Assembly (NCBI GenBank): GCA_003001795.1
Contig: PVNI01000017.1
Span: 62,001-126,000, forward strand
DNA: 64,000 nucleotides
DNA from: Actinomadura viridilutea
GTDB taxonomy: Bacteria; Actinomycetota; Actinomycetes; Streptosporangiales; Streptosporangiaceae
Reading direction: 5' to 3'
The notes beneath the pieces are model-generated. The model did not search any database. It saw only the letters and a program-made list of their open reading frames with translations, and was not told where the DNA came from. A program made the position numbers and the translations under genes. This document shows positions 9,766 to 17,456 of this stretch, piece after piece. How positions within the stretch are numbered: the first letter of the stretch is position 1; each line of letters begins with the position of its first letter.

Positions 9766-10736
9766 CCGAGGTCGACCTGCTGATCGTGGGGGCCGGGCCG
9801 GTGGGGCTGTTCGGCGCCTACTACGCGGGCTTCCGGGAGATGTCGGTGGCGGTGATGGACTCGCTGCCCGAGCCCGGCGGTCAGATCACCGCGATGTACC
9901 CGGAGAAACCGATCTACGACATCGCCGGGTTCCCGTCCGTGAAGGGCCGGGACCTGGTCGCCGGGCTCGTGGAGCAGGCGGGCCGGTTCGACCCGGCCTA
10001 TCTGCTCGGTCACTGCGCGCAGACCCTCGACGAGGACGGGGACCGCTTCGTGGTGACCAGCCGGGAAGGGGCCTCGGTGCGGTGCCGGGCCGTGCTGGTG
10101 ACCGGCGGGATCGGGACGTTCACCCCCCGGCCGCTGCCCGCCGGCCGCGAGTACGAGGGACGGGGCCTCGCCTACTTCGTGCCGCGTCCCGAGGAGTACA
10201 CCGACACCGACGTGGTGATCGTCGGGGGCGGGGACAGCGCCTTCGACTGGGCGCTGGCCCTGCATCCCATCGCCCGCTCGGTGACGCTGGTGCACCGGCG
10301 GGAGACGTTCCGCGCCCACGCCCACACCGTGCGGCAGGTGCGGGACGCGGGCGTGGAGATCCTCACCAGTTGCCAGGTGGCCGCGCTGCGCGGCGCGACG
10401 GAGGTCGAGTCCGTCGAGGTCGTGCACACCCCCACCGGGGAGCGGCGGGAGCTGAAGGCGCAGCGCGTGATCGCCGCGCTGGGCTTCACCGCCAACCTGG
10501 GGCCGCTGAACGACTGGGGCCTGGACGTCCGCGACCGCCGGCACATCCCCGTGGACACCACCATGAGCACCGTCCGCCGCGGTGTCTTCGCGGCCGGGGA
10601 CATCACCGACTACCCCGGCAAGGTCCGGTTGATCGCGGTGGGCTTCGGGGAGGCCGCGACCGCCGTCAACAACGCGGCGGTGCTCATCGATCCGGAGGCC
10701 GCGCTCTTCCCCGGCCATTCCACCGACGCGCTATAG
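9762..10736 (+). CDS. Thioredoxin-reductase-type ferredoxin-NADP+ reductase, likely electron donor arm for BoxB
   Basis: This 324-residue flavoprotein has an N-terminal FAD site (GAGPVG, residues 11-16), a second nucleotide site (GGGDSA) and a C-terminal FAD-contact block (GVFAAGDITDYPGK). It lacks the CxxC redox pair of thioredoxin reductase, and the PGGQITAMYPEKPIYDIAGFP block is typical of YumC-type ferredoxin:NADP+ reductases. It starts inside the stop of the ligase gene and is followed after 35 bases by a ferredoxin gene. Classical BoxA is one polypeptide carrying ferredoxin-like domains and a reductase domain. Here the two functions appear to be separate genes. The link to BoxB is inference from position. 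The 3' end carries a perfect 17-bp tandem duplication that includes the stop codon. Confidence 0.92.
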   Translation: MTEVDLLIVGAGPVGLFGAYYAGFREMSVAVMDSLPEPGGQITAMYPEKPIYDIAGFPSVKGRDLVAGLVEQAGRFDPAYLLGHCAQTLDEDGDRFVVTSREGASVRCRAVLVTGGIGTFTPRPLPAGREYEGRGLAYFVPRPEEYTDTDVVIVGGGDSAFDWALALHPIARSVTLVHRRETFRAHAHTVRQVRDAGVEILTSCQVAALRGATEVESVEVVHTPTGERRELKAQRVIAALGFTANLGPLNDWGLDVRDRRHIPVDTTMSTVRRGVFAAGDITDYPGKVRLIAVGFGEAATAVNNAAVLIDPEAALFPGHSTDAL

Positions 10737-10754
10737 ACACCGACGCGCTATAGA
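10721..10754 (+). repeat. 17-bp tandem duplication spanning the reductase stop codon
   Basis: Two identical 17-bp units (10721-10737 and 10738-10754) abut. The first contains the TAG stop of the reductase gene; the second lies between the stop and the ferredoxin ribosome binding site. If the stop were read through, the repeat would be out of frame (17 is not a multiple of 3). Confidence 0.9.
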
Positions 10755-10771
10755 CGCTGTAGAGGAGCCTG

Positions 10772-11110
10772 ATGCCGTACGTCATCGCCGAGCCCTGCAT
10801 CGACGAAATGGACATGTCCTGCGTGGACGAATGCCCCGTCGACTGCATTTACCAGGGCGAGCGCAAGCTTTACATCAACCCGAAGGAATGCATCGACTGC
10901 GGCGCCTGCGAGCCGGCCTGCCCCGTGGAGGCCATCGCGCAGGACCGCCGCGTCCGCCCCGAGTACCAGGAGCACATCGCCGACAACGCCCGCTTCTTCA
11001 ACGAGCCGCTGCCGGGCAGGTCCGAGAGCCTGGGCAATCCCGGGGGCGCGTCGAACATCGGGAAGGTCGGCGTGGACACCGAGCTGGTGGCCGCCCACCC
11101 CGTCGCCTGA
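10772..11110 (+). CDS. 7Fe ferredoxin (one 3Fe-4S and one 4Fe-4S cluster)
   Basis: This 112-residue protein matches the FdxA-type 7Fe ferredoxins. By analogy with Azotobacter FdI, C9, C17 and C50 should hold the 3Fe-4S cluster and C21, C40, C43 and C46 the 4Fe-4S cluster. C25 is the extra cysteine usual in the family. The MDMSCVDECPVDC and CIDCGACEPACPVEAI blocks are intact. The C-terminal half (residues 60-112) is the usual actinobacterial tail. GAGGAG lies just upstream of the ATG. It sits between the reductase and an amidohydrolase in the box operon. I infer that it carries electrons from the reductase to BoxB. Housekeeping use is an alternative, but the operon position argues for a dedicated role. 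Confidence 0.94.
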   Translation: MPYVIAEPCIDEMDMSCVDECPVDCIYQGERKLYINPKECIDCGACEPACPVEAIAQDRRVRPEYQEHIADNARFFNEPLPGRSESLGNPGGASNIGKVGVDTELVAAHPVA

Positions 11111-11121
11111 GGGGAGGCCGC

Positions 11122-11988
11122 ATGCTGGACGGGCACCTGCTGATCGACGCGCACGTGCACGCCGCCCGGCTGCCCACGCTGCGGCCGGCGTGGCTGGCGT
11201 GGGCGGAGGAGTTCGGGCGCTCCCACCCGTGGCCCGACCTGTACGACGCGGACGGCGCGCTGGTGCCCGAGCGGGTCGACGCGCATTTCGCGGCCGAGGG
11301 CGTGGACGCGGCCCTGGTGTTCTGCGAGTACAGCCCCAAGGCCACCGGGATGCAGCCGATCGAGGACGTGCTGCCGCTGGTCAAGCACAACCCGCGGCGG
11401 TTCCGCCCGGTCGCGAGCGTCAACCCCCACCTGCACTATCCGATCGACGCGGAGCTGGGCCGGCAGATCGAGCTGGGGGCGGTGGCGTTGAAGCTGCACC
11501 CGGTGCACGGGGGGTTCAGTCCGTCCGACCGGGCGCTGTATCCGGCGTACGCCCTGTGCCGCGAGGCCGGCATCCCGGTGATCGTGCACTGCGGGACCAG
11601 CACGTTCCCGGGGTCCTCGAACAAGTTCGCCGACCCCGTCCTGCTGGACGACGTGCTGCGGGACTTCCCCGGCCTGGACATCGTGCTGGCGCACGGCGGC
11701 CGCGGCTGGTGGTACGACGCGGCGGCGTTCCTGGCCCTGTCGCGCGACAACGTGTGGATCGAGTTGTCGGGCCTGCCGCCGCGCCGCCTGCCGGAGTACT
11801 ACGCCCGGTACGACCTGGCCAGGCTGGCCCGCAAGTTCATCTTCGGGACCGACTGGCCGGGCGTTCCGGGCGTCGCCCGGAACGCCCGCGCCGTCGCCGA
11901 CCTAGGCTTGGACGAGGAGACCGTCGCGCTCGTCTACGGACGCAATGCCCTCCAGGTGTATCCAGCGCTGCGCGATTTGGAACGCTAG
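11122..11988 (+). CDS. Amidohydrolase 2 family metal-dependent hydrolase or decarboxylase
   Basis: This 288-residue TIM-barrel protein has the metal-binding HxH near the N-terminus (DAHVHA), a lysine-containing strand (ALKLHPVHGGF), a histidine in VIVHCGTSTF, a further histidine in DIVLAHGGRGWW, and the C-terminal metal aspartate in FGTDWPG. The family (COG2159) includes hydrolases and decarboxylases such as ACMSD and gamma-resorcylate decarboxylase. It begins 11 bases after the ferredoxin with GGGGAGG before the ATG. No known step of the box pathway needs such an enzyme, so it may process a dead-end product or feed another aromatic acid into the route. That is inference; the substrate is unknown. 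Confidence 0.87.
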   Translation: MLDGHLLIDAHVHAARLPTLRPAWLAWAEEFGRSHPWPDLYDADGALVPERVDAHFAAEGVDAALVFCEYSPKATGMQPIEDVLPLVKHNPRRFRPVASVNPHLHYPIDAELGRQIELGAVALKLHPVHGGFSPSDRALYPAYALCREAGIPVIVHCGTSTFPGSSNKFADPVLLDDVLRDFPGLDIVLAHGGRGWWYDAAAFLALSRDNVWIELSGLPPRRLPEYYARYDLARLARKFIFGTDWPGVPGVARNARAVADLGLDEETVALVYGRNALQVYPALRDLER

Positions 11989-12062
11989 GCCGGCGCGGTG
12001 TCCCGCGTTCCCGGCATGCCCGGCCGGGAGCCCGCCCCTGCCGTCTGTCTAAGGAGGACCGC

Positions 12063-12590
12063 ATGGCCGTCTACGCGCTCGGCGACCGGGTGCCCGTCAT
12101 CCACGAGACCGCCTACGTGCACCCCGACGCGGTGGTGATCGGCGCGGTGACGCTGGGGCCGGAGTCGTCGGTCTGGCCCAACGCCGTGCTGCGCGGCGAC
12201 TACGGCCGCATCGAGGTCGGCGCCCGCACGTCCGTCCAGGACGGCACGGTGCTGCACACGACCGAGGAATGGCCCACGGTGATCGGCGCCGACTGCGTCG
12301 TCGGCCACAACGTCCACGCCGAGGGCTGCACGGTCGAGGACCGGTGCCTGATCGGCTCCGGCTCGGTCGTCCTCAACCGCGCCCGGATCGGCGCCGGCTC
12401 CATCGTCGGCGCCGCCGCCCTGGTCCCCGAGGATCTGCAGGTGCCGCCCGGCTCCATGGCGCTCGGCGTCCCCGCCCGCATCCGCCCGATGAGCGAGCAG
12501 GCCCGCCACGGGGACTGGCTGGACGAGGCCGTGCGGCTCTACGTGGGCAACGCCCGCGACTACCGCGAGAACCTGCGCCGCCTCGACTGA
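12063..12590 (+). CDS. Gamma-carbonic-anhydrase-like hexapeptide protein (PaaY/CaiE type)
   Basis: This 175-residue left-handed beta-helix protein has repeated hexapeptide units (AVVIGAVTLGPESSVWPNAVLRGD and onward). The metal-site histidines of gamma-class enzymes appear in VLHTTEE and VVGHNVHAEGC. The ATG at 12063 follows AAGGAGG. PaaY, a member found in phenylacetate clusters, is a thioesterase that removes dead-end CoA esters. A similar housekeeping role for CoA intermediates in the box operon is plausible here. The gene is the last of the operon, 74 bases after the amidohydrolase, and is followed by a strong terminator. Carbonic anhydrase activity cannot be judged from sequence alone. 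Confidence 0.88.
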   Translation: MAVYALGDRVPVIHETAYVHPDAVVIGAVTLGPESSVWPNAVLRGDYGRIEVGARTSVQDGTVLHTTEEWPTVIGADCVVGHNVHAEGCTVEDRCLIGSGSVVLNRARIGAGSIVGAAALVPEDLQVPPGSMALGVPARIRPMSEQARHGDWLDEAVRLYVGNARDYRENLRRLD

Positions 12591-12606
12591 CGCCGCGCGA
12601 CGACCG

Positions 12607-12640
12607 AAGGGCCCGTGTGACGTGGAGCACACGGGCCCTT
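12607..12640 (+). terminator. Strong hairpin closing the box operon
   Basis: A perfect 13-bp stem (AAGGGCCCGTGTG at 12607-12619 with its complement at 12628-12640) encloses an 8-base loop and is followed by a short T-rich run. It lies 16 bases after the hexapeptide protein stop. Confidence 0.85.
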
Positions 12641-12774
12641 TCAGCTTCGCGCAGCCGCGAACTTTTGTCAACAGAGTCATGTGTTAACAAACGTTCACTG
12701 TAGAACGTAAGGGCGCCTCCCACCCCGACGGCCAGATCACAGCAGGTGAGCAGCCGTACCGCAATGAGAATTAT

Positions 12775-12815
12775 TCAAGACAAAGTCTTGACGTGACTGC
12801 CATCACATGTAGATT
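12775..12815 (+). promoter_or_regulatory. Promoter and palindromic operator of the Liv-type transporter operon
   Basis: TTGACG (12788-12793) and TAGATT (12810-12815) are separated by 16 bases and make a good vegetative promoter. A perfect inverted repeat, TCAAGAC-AAA-GTCTTGA (12775-12791), overlaps the -35. Its right half with flanks, GAC-A-AGTCTTGACG, recurs in the boxC/aldehyde dehydrogenase promoter region. This suggests shared control, possibly by the PaaX-family protein (inference). Confidence 0.55.
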
Positions 12816-12871
12816 CTTGGCCCAGTTTCCGCCGACCGGACGAGGTCGGCGCTCACCCCTAAGGAGGCGCC

Positions 12872-14071
12872 ATGGGTGCTCTGTGCGCCGTTCTCCGCTC
12901 CCTCCGCCGCTCCGCGACGATCAGCGGGCTCGCCGTCGGCGCCCTCGCGCTGGCCGGGTGCGCCGGCTCCAGCCTGGGCCCGTCCGGGGCGGGCGGCTCC
13001 GGCGACGAGGTCACGCTCGGCCTGCTCGTGCCGCTGTCGGGCGTCTACGCCCCGCTCGGCGAGGACATGCGCGACGGCTTCCGGCTCTACCTCGACCAGC
13101 ACGGCGGCAGGCTCGGCGGCCGGACCGTCAAGGTCGTCACCGCCGACGAGGGCGAGACCCCGCAGACCGGCGTGCCCGCCGCCCAGAAGCTCGTCACCCA
13201 GGACCGGGCCGCCGCGGTCGTCGGAGTGGTCAACTCCGCCACCGCGCTCGGGCTGCGGGACTTCTTCCACGAGTCGAAGGTGCCGCTGCTGGTCGCCAAC
13301 GCCGGCGCGGACGCCATCACCGGCGACCGCGGCTCCCCGTACGTGTGGCGGACCAGCTTCGCCAACGGCAAGGTCGGCGCCGCGCTCGGCCCGGCGGTGG
13401 CCGACGAGGTCGACGGCGGCGTCTACCTGATCACCGCGGACTACGCCGCCGGCCGGGAGATGGTCGGCGGGTTCCGCAAGGCGTTCACGGCGGCCGGCGG
13501 CAAGGTCGCCGGGGAGAAGTACACGCCGTTCGGCAAGACCCAGGACTACCAGCCGTACCTGTCGGCGATCCGCAGCTCCGGCGCCAAGGCGGTGTTCAGC
13601 TTCTACGCCGGGGCCGAGGCGGTGAACTTCGTCAAGCAGTACAAGCAGTTCGGGCTGGCCGACAAGATCCCGCTGTACGGCACCGGGTTCCTCACCGAGG
13701 GCGGCGTGCTGAGCGCCCAGGGAGCTGCCGCGGTCGGCGTGAAGACCTCCCTGCACTACTCCACCGAGCTGGACACCCCGGCGAACAAGGCGTTCGTGGA
13801 CGCCTACCGCAAGAAGTACAACGAGGCCCCCACCGTCTACTCCGTGCAGGCCTACGACGCCGCCGCCGTGCTGGACAAGGCGCTGGCCAAGGCGACCGGC
13901 GCCACGGGCGAGGACCTGGCGAAGGCCCTCGGCCAGGTCGGCACCATCGACAGCCCGCGCGGACCGTGGAGCTTCGACGCCCAGCACGACGCCCAGCAGA
14001 AGTACTACCTGCGCGAGGTCCGCTCCGACGGCGGCGCCATCGTCAACGCGGTCGTGCGGGAACTGGGCTGA
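12872..14071 (+). CDS. ABC transporter substrate-binding lipoprotein (LivJ/HAAT family)
   Basis: This 399-residue secreted lipoprotein is the ligand-binding part of the importer encoded downstream. The signal peptide ends in a lipobox (ALAGC, cysteine near residue 30), after which a small-residue linker leads into the periplasmic-binding fold (VTLGLLVPLSGVYAPLGEDMRDGFRLYL). The leucine/isoleucine/valine-type fold is used widely for aromatic acids as well as amino acids. AAGGAGG precedes the ATG at 12872. Because the operon follows the box cluster and shares a promoter element with it, uptake of benzoate or a related acid is a reasonable inference. The last codons and the stop lie in a 22-bp tandem duplication. 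Confidence 0.9.
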   Translation: MGALCAVLRSLRRSATISGLAVGALALAGCAGSSLGPSGAGGSGDEVTLGLLVPLSGVYAPLGEDMRDGFRLYLDQHGGRLGGRTVKVVTADEGETPQTGVPAAQKLVTQDRAAAVVGVVNSATALGLRDFFHESKVPLLVANAGADAITGDRGSPYVWRTSFANGKVGAALGPAVADEVDGGVYLITADYAAGREMVGGFRKAFTAAGGKVAGEKYTPFGKTQDYQPYLSAIRSSGAKAVFSFYAGAEAVNFVKQYKQFGLADKIPLYGTGFLTEGGVLSAQGAAAVGVKTSLHYSTELDTPANKAFVDAYRKKYNEAPTVYSVQAYDAAAVLDKALAKATGATGEDLAKALGQVGTIDSPRGPWSFDAQHDAQQKYYLREVRSDGGAIVNAVVRELG

Positions 14072-14094
14072 CGTCGTGCGGGAACTGGGCTGAC
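14051..14094 (+). repeat. 22-bp tandem duplication spanning the binding-protein stop codon
   Basis: Two identical 22-bp units (14051-14072 and 14073-14094) abut. The first holds the last codons and TGA stop of the binding-protein gene. The second fills the space up to the ATG of the first permease gene, which as a result has no clear ribosome binding site. Confidence 0.9.
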
Positions 14095-14967
14095 ATGGAC
14101 ACGTACCTGGTGAGCGTCCTGAACGGGCTGGCGATGGGCTCGCTGCTGTTCGCCATCGCGCTGGGCCTGTCGCTGGTGTTCGGGATGATGGACGTGCTCA
14201 ACCTCGCGCACGGCGCGGTCTACCTCGTCGGCGCCTACGTCGCGGTCGCGCTGCTCGGCGACGGGGGCGGCCCGGCGGCGTTCGTGGCGGCGGTGCTGAC
14301 CGCGGCCGCGGCGGGCGCGGCGCTCGGCGGCGCGCTGGCGGCCATGACCCGGGCCGCCCCGCACCACCTCGACCAGGCGCTGCTGACCCTCGGTGTGGCG
14401 CTGGTCGTCGCGGAACTGCTGACAGTGGCGTTCGGCAGCGACGTGCACTCGCTGCCGGCCCCCGTCCCTGTCGACGGCGGGGTGCGGATCCTCGGCGAGA
14501 CCTACCCGGTGTACCGGCTGCTGGTCATCGCGTTCGGTGTCGTCCTCGCGATCGCCGTCCACCGCCTGGTGGAGCGCGGCCCGCTCGGAGCGGTGATCCG
14601 GGCGGCGGTCGCCGACCGGGCCATGGTGGCGGCGCTCGGCGTGAACACCGGCCGGGTGCTGGTCGGGGTCTTCGCGGCGGGCGCGGCGCTGGCCGCGGTC
14701 GGCGGGGTGCTGGCCGGGCCGATCCTGGGCGCCCAGCCCGGTCTGGACGAGAAGGTGCTGCTGCTGGCGCTGGTCGTGGTGGTCGTCGGGGGGCTCGGCT
14801 CGGTGCGCGGGGCGCTGCTCGGCGCGGTGCTGATCGGGCAGGTGCAGGCGCTCGGCGTGGCGCTGCTGCCCGAGTACGCCTCGTTCCTGCTGTTCGCGGC
14901 CATGGCGGCGGTGCTGCTGGTGCGGCCGGCCGGGCTGCTGCCGGCCGCGGCGGGGGTGCGCGCATGA
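14095..14967 (+). CDS. Branched-chain-type ABC transporter permease LivH family
   Basis: This 290-residue hydrophobic protein has about eight membrane segments and the LivH fingerprint near the N-terminus (NGLAMGSLLFAIALGLSLVFGMMDVLNLAHGAVYLVGAY). The C-terminal half contains VVVVGGLGSVRGALLGAVLIG, the usual coupling region. It pairs with the LivM-type permease, whose start overlaps its stop (ATGA). The ATG at 14095 directly follows the duplicated 22-bp segment and has no strong Shine-Dalgarno, so expression may depend on coupling or on the repeat. It is probably the membrane channel for the same ligand as the preceding binding protein. Confidence 0.9.
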   Translation: MDTYLVSVLNGLAMGSLLFAIALGLSLVFGMMDVLNLAHGAVYLVGAYVAVALLGDGGGPAAFVAAVLTAAAAGAALGGALAAMTRAAPHHLDQALLTLGVALVVAELLTVAFGSDVHSLPAPVPVDGGVRILGETYPVYRLLVIAFGVVLAIAVHRLVERGPLGAVIRAAVADRAMVAALGVNTGRVLVGVFAAGAALAAVGGVLAGPILGAQPGLDEKVLLLALVVVVVGGLGSVRGALLGAVLIGQVQALGVALLPEYASFLLFAAMAAVLLVRPAGLLPAAAGVRA

Positions 14968-15956
14968 CGATGCTGCAGACCTCGGCGCCCGCTCCGACGG
15001 GCACGGTGCGCGGGCCGCGTCCGGCGCGGCGCGGCGCGGTGATCGCGACGGCCGTGGGGGTCCTGCTGGTCGCGGCCCCGCTGGTGCTCGGCGCCTACCC
15101 GGTGTCGATGATGACGCGGATGCTGGCGTTCGCGGTGCTGGTGCTCAGCGTCGATCTGCTGACCGGTGTCACGGGAATGCCGACGCTCGGACAGGCCGCC
15201 TATTTCGGAGTCGGCGCGTACACGGCGGCGCTGGTCGGCGTGCACGTCACCTCGGACGGCGCGGTGCAGGCGGCGGCGGCCCTGGCGGCGGGGCTGGTCG
15301 CGGCGGCGGCGACCGGCTGGGTCGCGGTGCGGGCGCGCGGGATCGTGTTCCTGATGCTCACGCTGGCGATCGGCGAGTCGGTGCACCAGCTCGCCGACAC
15401 GTGGTCGGCGGTGGGCGGCAGCAACGGACTGGCCGGCATGCCGCCGATCAGCGTGTTCGGCGCCGCGCTCCCGGCCGCCGGGTTCGTCTACTGGTGGGTG
15501 CTGGCCGTGGCCGCACTGGTCTTCGCCGCGGTGGCGCTGGTCGCGCGGTCCCCCTACGGGCGGACGCTGCGCGGCATCCGCGACAACGAGGCCCGCATGC
15601 GGGCCTTGGGCTACCGGCCGGCGCTCGCCAGGTTCGGCGTGTACTGCCTGGCGGGCGCGGTCGCCGGGGTGGGCGGCGCGCTGTGGGCGGCGCAGGCCCG
15701 GTTCGTGTCGCCGGGCGACCTGGGCTTCGAGGTCGCGGCGCTGGCGCTGCTCAGCGTCGTGATCGGAGGGTCGGGGAGCCTGTGGGGGCCGTGCCTGGGC
15801 GCGGCGCTGGTGCTGCTCGTCCGCGACAGCCTGTCCGCCTACGTCGGCGGGCACGGGGCGCTCGTGCTGGGGGTGGTGTTCGTCGCAGTGGTGTTCCTGA
15901 TGCCTCGAGGGCTGGCCGGCCTCGCCAGGAGCCGCCGCAAGGAGGTGCGGTCATGA
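14964..15956 (+). CDS. Branched-chain-type ABC transporter permease LivM family
   Basis: This 330-residue membrane protein is the second permease. After a short cytoplasmic N-terminus it has about nine hydrophobic segments, with the LivM signature DLLTGVTGMPTLGQAAYFGVGAY and the cytoplasmic coupling loop SPYGRTLRGIRDNEARMRALGY. The ATG overlaps the stop of the upstream permease gene, and its own stop overlaps the next ATPase gene. This is typical of a translationally coupled transporter operon. Its N-terminal 30 residues are rich in proline, alanine and arginine, as often in high-GC actinomycetes. Confidence 0.9.
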   Translation: MTMLQTSAPAPTGTVRGPRPARRGAVIATAVGVLLVAAPLVLGAYPVSMMTRMLAFAVLVLSVDLLTGVTGMPTLGQAAYFGVGAYTAALVGVHVTSDGAVQAAAALAAGLVAAAATGWVAVRARGIVFLMLTLAIGESVHQLADTWSAVGGSNGLAGMPPISVFGAALPAAGFVYWWVLAVAALVFAAVALVARSPYGRTLRGIRDNEARMRALGYRPALARFGVYCLAGAVAGVGGALWAAQARFVSPGDLGFEVAALALLSVVIGGSGSLWGPCLGAALVLLVRDSLSAYVGGHGALVLGVVFVAVVFLMPRGLAGLARSRRKEVRS

Positions 15957-16729
15957 CCGCCGTCCTGGAACTGCAGGGGCTGACCCGCTCGTACGGTTCG
16001 CTGACCGCCGTCGACCATGTGGACCTGGTCGTCCGGGAGGGCGAGCGGCACGCCCTCATCGGCCCGAACGGCGCGGGCAAGTCGACGCTGTTCGCCACCG
16101 TCGCCGGGACGCTGCGGGCGACCTCCGGGCGGGTGCTGCTGAACGGGCGGGACGTGACGGCGCTGCCGGAGTCCGCCCGGGCCCGGCGCGGCCTGCTGCG
16201 CACCTACCAGCATTCGAGCCTGTTCCTCGGCTGCACCGTGCTGGACAACGTGGCGCTGGCGGCGCAGCGGGTGCAGCGGGTCGCGCACCGTTTCGACCGT
16301 CCGGCGCGCAGGTTCCGGCGCACCCAGGCGCGGGCGCTGGAGCACCTGGAGTCGGTCGGGCTGGCCGGGCGCGCCCACGACCTGGTGTCGGCGCTGTCGC
16401 ACGGGGAGCGGCGGCAGCTGGAGGTGGCGATGGTGCTGGCCGCCGAGCCGACGCTGGTGATGTTCGACGAACCCACCGCCGGGATGTCGGCCGCCGAGAC
16501 CGAGCGGTTCGTGACGCTGCTGGAAGGGCTGCCCCGCACCCTGACCGTCGTCATCGTCGAACACGACCTGGACGTGGTGTTCCGGTTGGCCGACCGGGTG
16601 ACCGTGCTGCACCTGGGCTCCGTCCTGGCCTCCGGGCCGCCCGAGGCGATCCGCGCCGACGAGGCGGTGCAGGCGGCCTACCTCGGCGCCGCCCGCACCG
16701 AGGACCTGTTCACCGGAGGTGCCCGATGA
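15953..16729 (+). CDS. ABC transporter ATP-binding protein LivG family
   Basis: This 258-residue ATPase has Walker A GPNGAGKST, the signature LSHGERRQLE, Walker B TLVMFDEPTAGM and the switch histidine in VIVEHDLDVVF. The signature has H in place of the usual second G (LSxGE), a common variation in LivG proteins. It energises the importer together with the LivF-type ATPase that starts inside its stop codon. Its start overlaps the stop of the LivM-type gene (ATGA). Confidence 0.9.
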   Translation: MTAVLELQGLTRSYGSLTAVDHVDLVVREGERHALIGPNGAGKSTLFATVAGTLRATSGRVLLNGRDVTALPESARARRGLLRTYQHSSLFLGCTVLDNVALAAQRVQRVAHRFDRPARRFRRTQARALEHLESVGLAGRAHDLVSALSHGERRQLEVAMVLAAEPTLVMFDEPTAGMSAAETERFVTLLEGLPRTLTVVIVEHDLDVVFRLADRVTVLHLGSVLASGPPEAIRADEAVQAAYLGAARTEDLFTGGAR

Positions 16730-17433
16730 CCGACCTGCTCGCCGTCTCCGGCCTGCGCGCCGGGTACGCGGGCACCACCGTGCTCGACGGCGTGGACCTG
16801 ACCGTTCCCGCCGGCGCGGTGGTGGCGCTGCTCGGCCGCAACGGCGTCGGCAAGACCACGTTCGTGCACACGGTGATGGGGATGCTGCGGCCCTACTCCG
16901 GCAGCATCCGCCTGGACGGGCGCGAGCTCGCCGGGGCGGCGGCGCACGCCGTCGCCCGCGCCGGCGTCGCCATCGTGCCGCAGGGCCGCCGGGTGTTCGC
17001 GCCGCTCACCGTCGAGGAGAACCTGCGCATCGCCGCCGGGCGCCGCCGGCGCGGCCCCTGGACCGTGGACCGCGTCTACGAGCTGATGCCCCGGCTCGCC
17101 GAACGCCGCGCCAACCGGGGCGACCAGCTCTCCGGAGGCGAGCAGCAGATGCTCGCCATCGGCCGGGCGCTGCTGCGCAACCCGCGCCTGCTGCTGCTCG
17201 ACGAGCCGTCCGACGGTCTGGCCCCGGCGGTGGTCGGCCAGATCGCGGAGGTGCTGGAGCGGCTGCGCGGCGACGGCATCTCCGCCCTCCTGGTCGAGCA
17301 GGACCTGCGCCTGGCGTTCCGGCTGGCCGACGAGGTCGCGGTCATGCGCAAGGGCCGCATCGCGCACCGCGGCCCGACCGCCGAGTTCCGCTCCGACCGC
17401 GACCGGGCCCGCGCCCTGCTCGGCGTGGGCTGA
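16726..17433 (+). CDS. ABC transporter ATP-binding protein LivF family
   Basis: This 235-residue ATPase is the second nucleotide-binding subunit. It shows Walker A GRNGVGKTT, the LivF-type block GVAIVPQGRRVFAPLTVEENL, the signature LSGGEQQML and Walker B LLLLDEPSDGL. The start overlaps the stop of the LivG-type gene. It closes the five-gene operon, and a 19-bp stem terminator follows. Ligand specificity is set elsewhere, by the binding protein. Confidence 0.9.
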   Translation: MTDLLAVSGLRAGYAGTTVLDGVDLTVPAGAVVALLGRNGVGKTTFVHTVMGMLRPYSGSIRLDGRELAGAAAHAVARAGVAIVPQGRRVFAPLTVEENLRIAAGRRRRGPWTVDRVYELMPRLAERRANRGDQLSGGEQQMLAIGRALLRNPRLLLLDEPSDGLAPAVVGQIAEVLERLRGDGISALLVEQDLRLAFRLADEVAVMRKGRIAHRGPTAEFRSDRDRARALLGVG

Positions 17434-17456
17434 ACCGGCCGAGACCACGGGCCTCG

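Noticed and set aside
9762..10736. Thioredoxin reductase
   Set aside because: The CxxC active-site pair is absent and the motifs match ferredoxin-NADP+ reductases of the YumC type.
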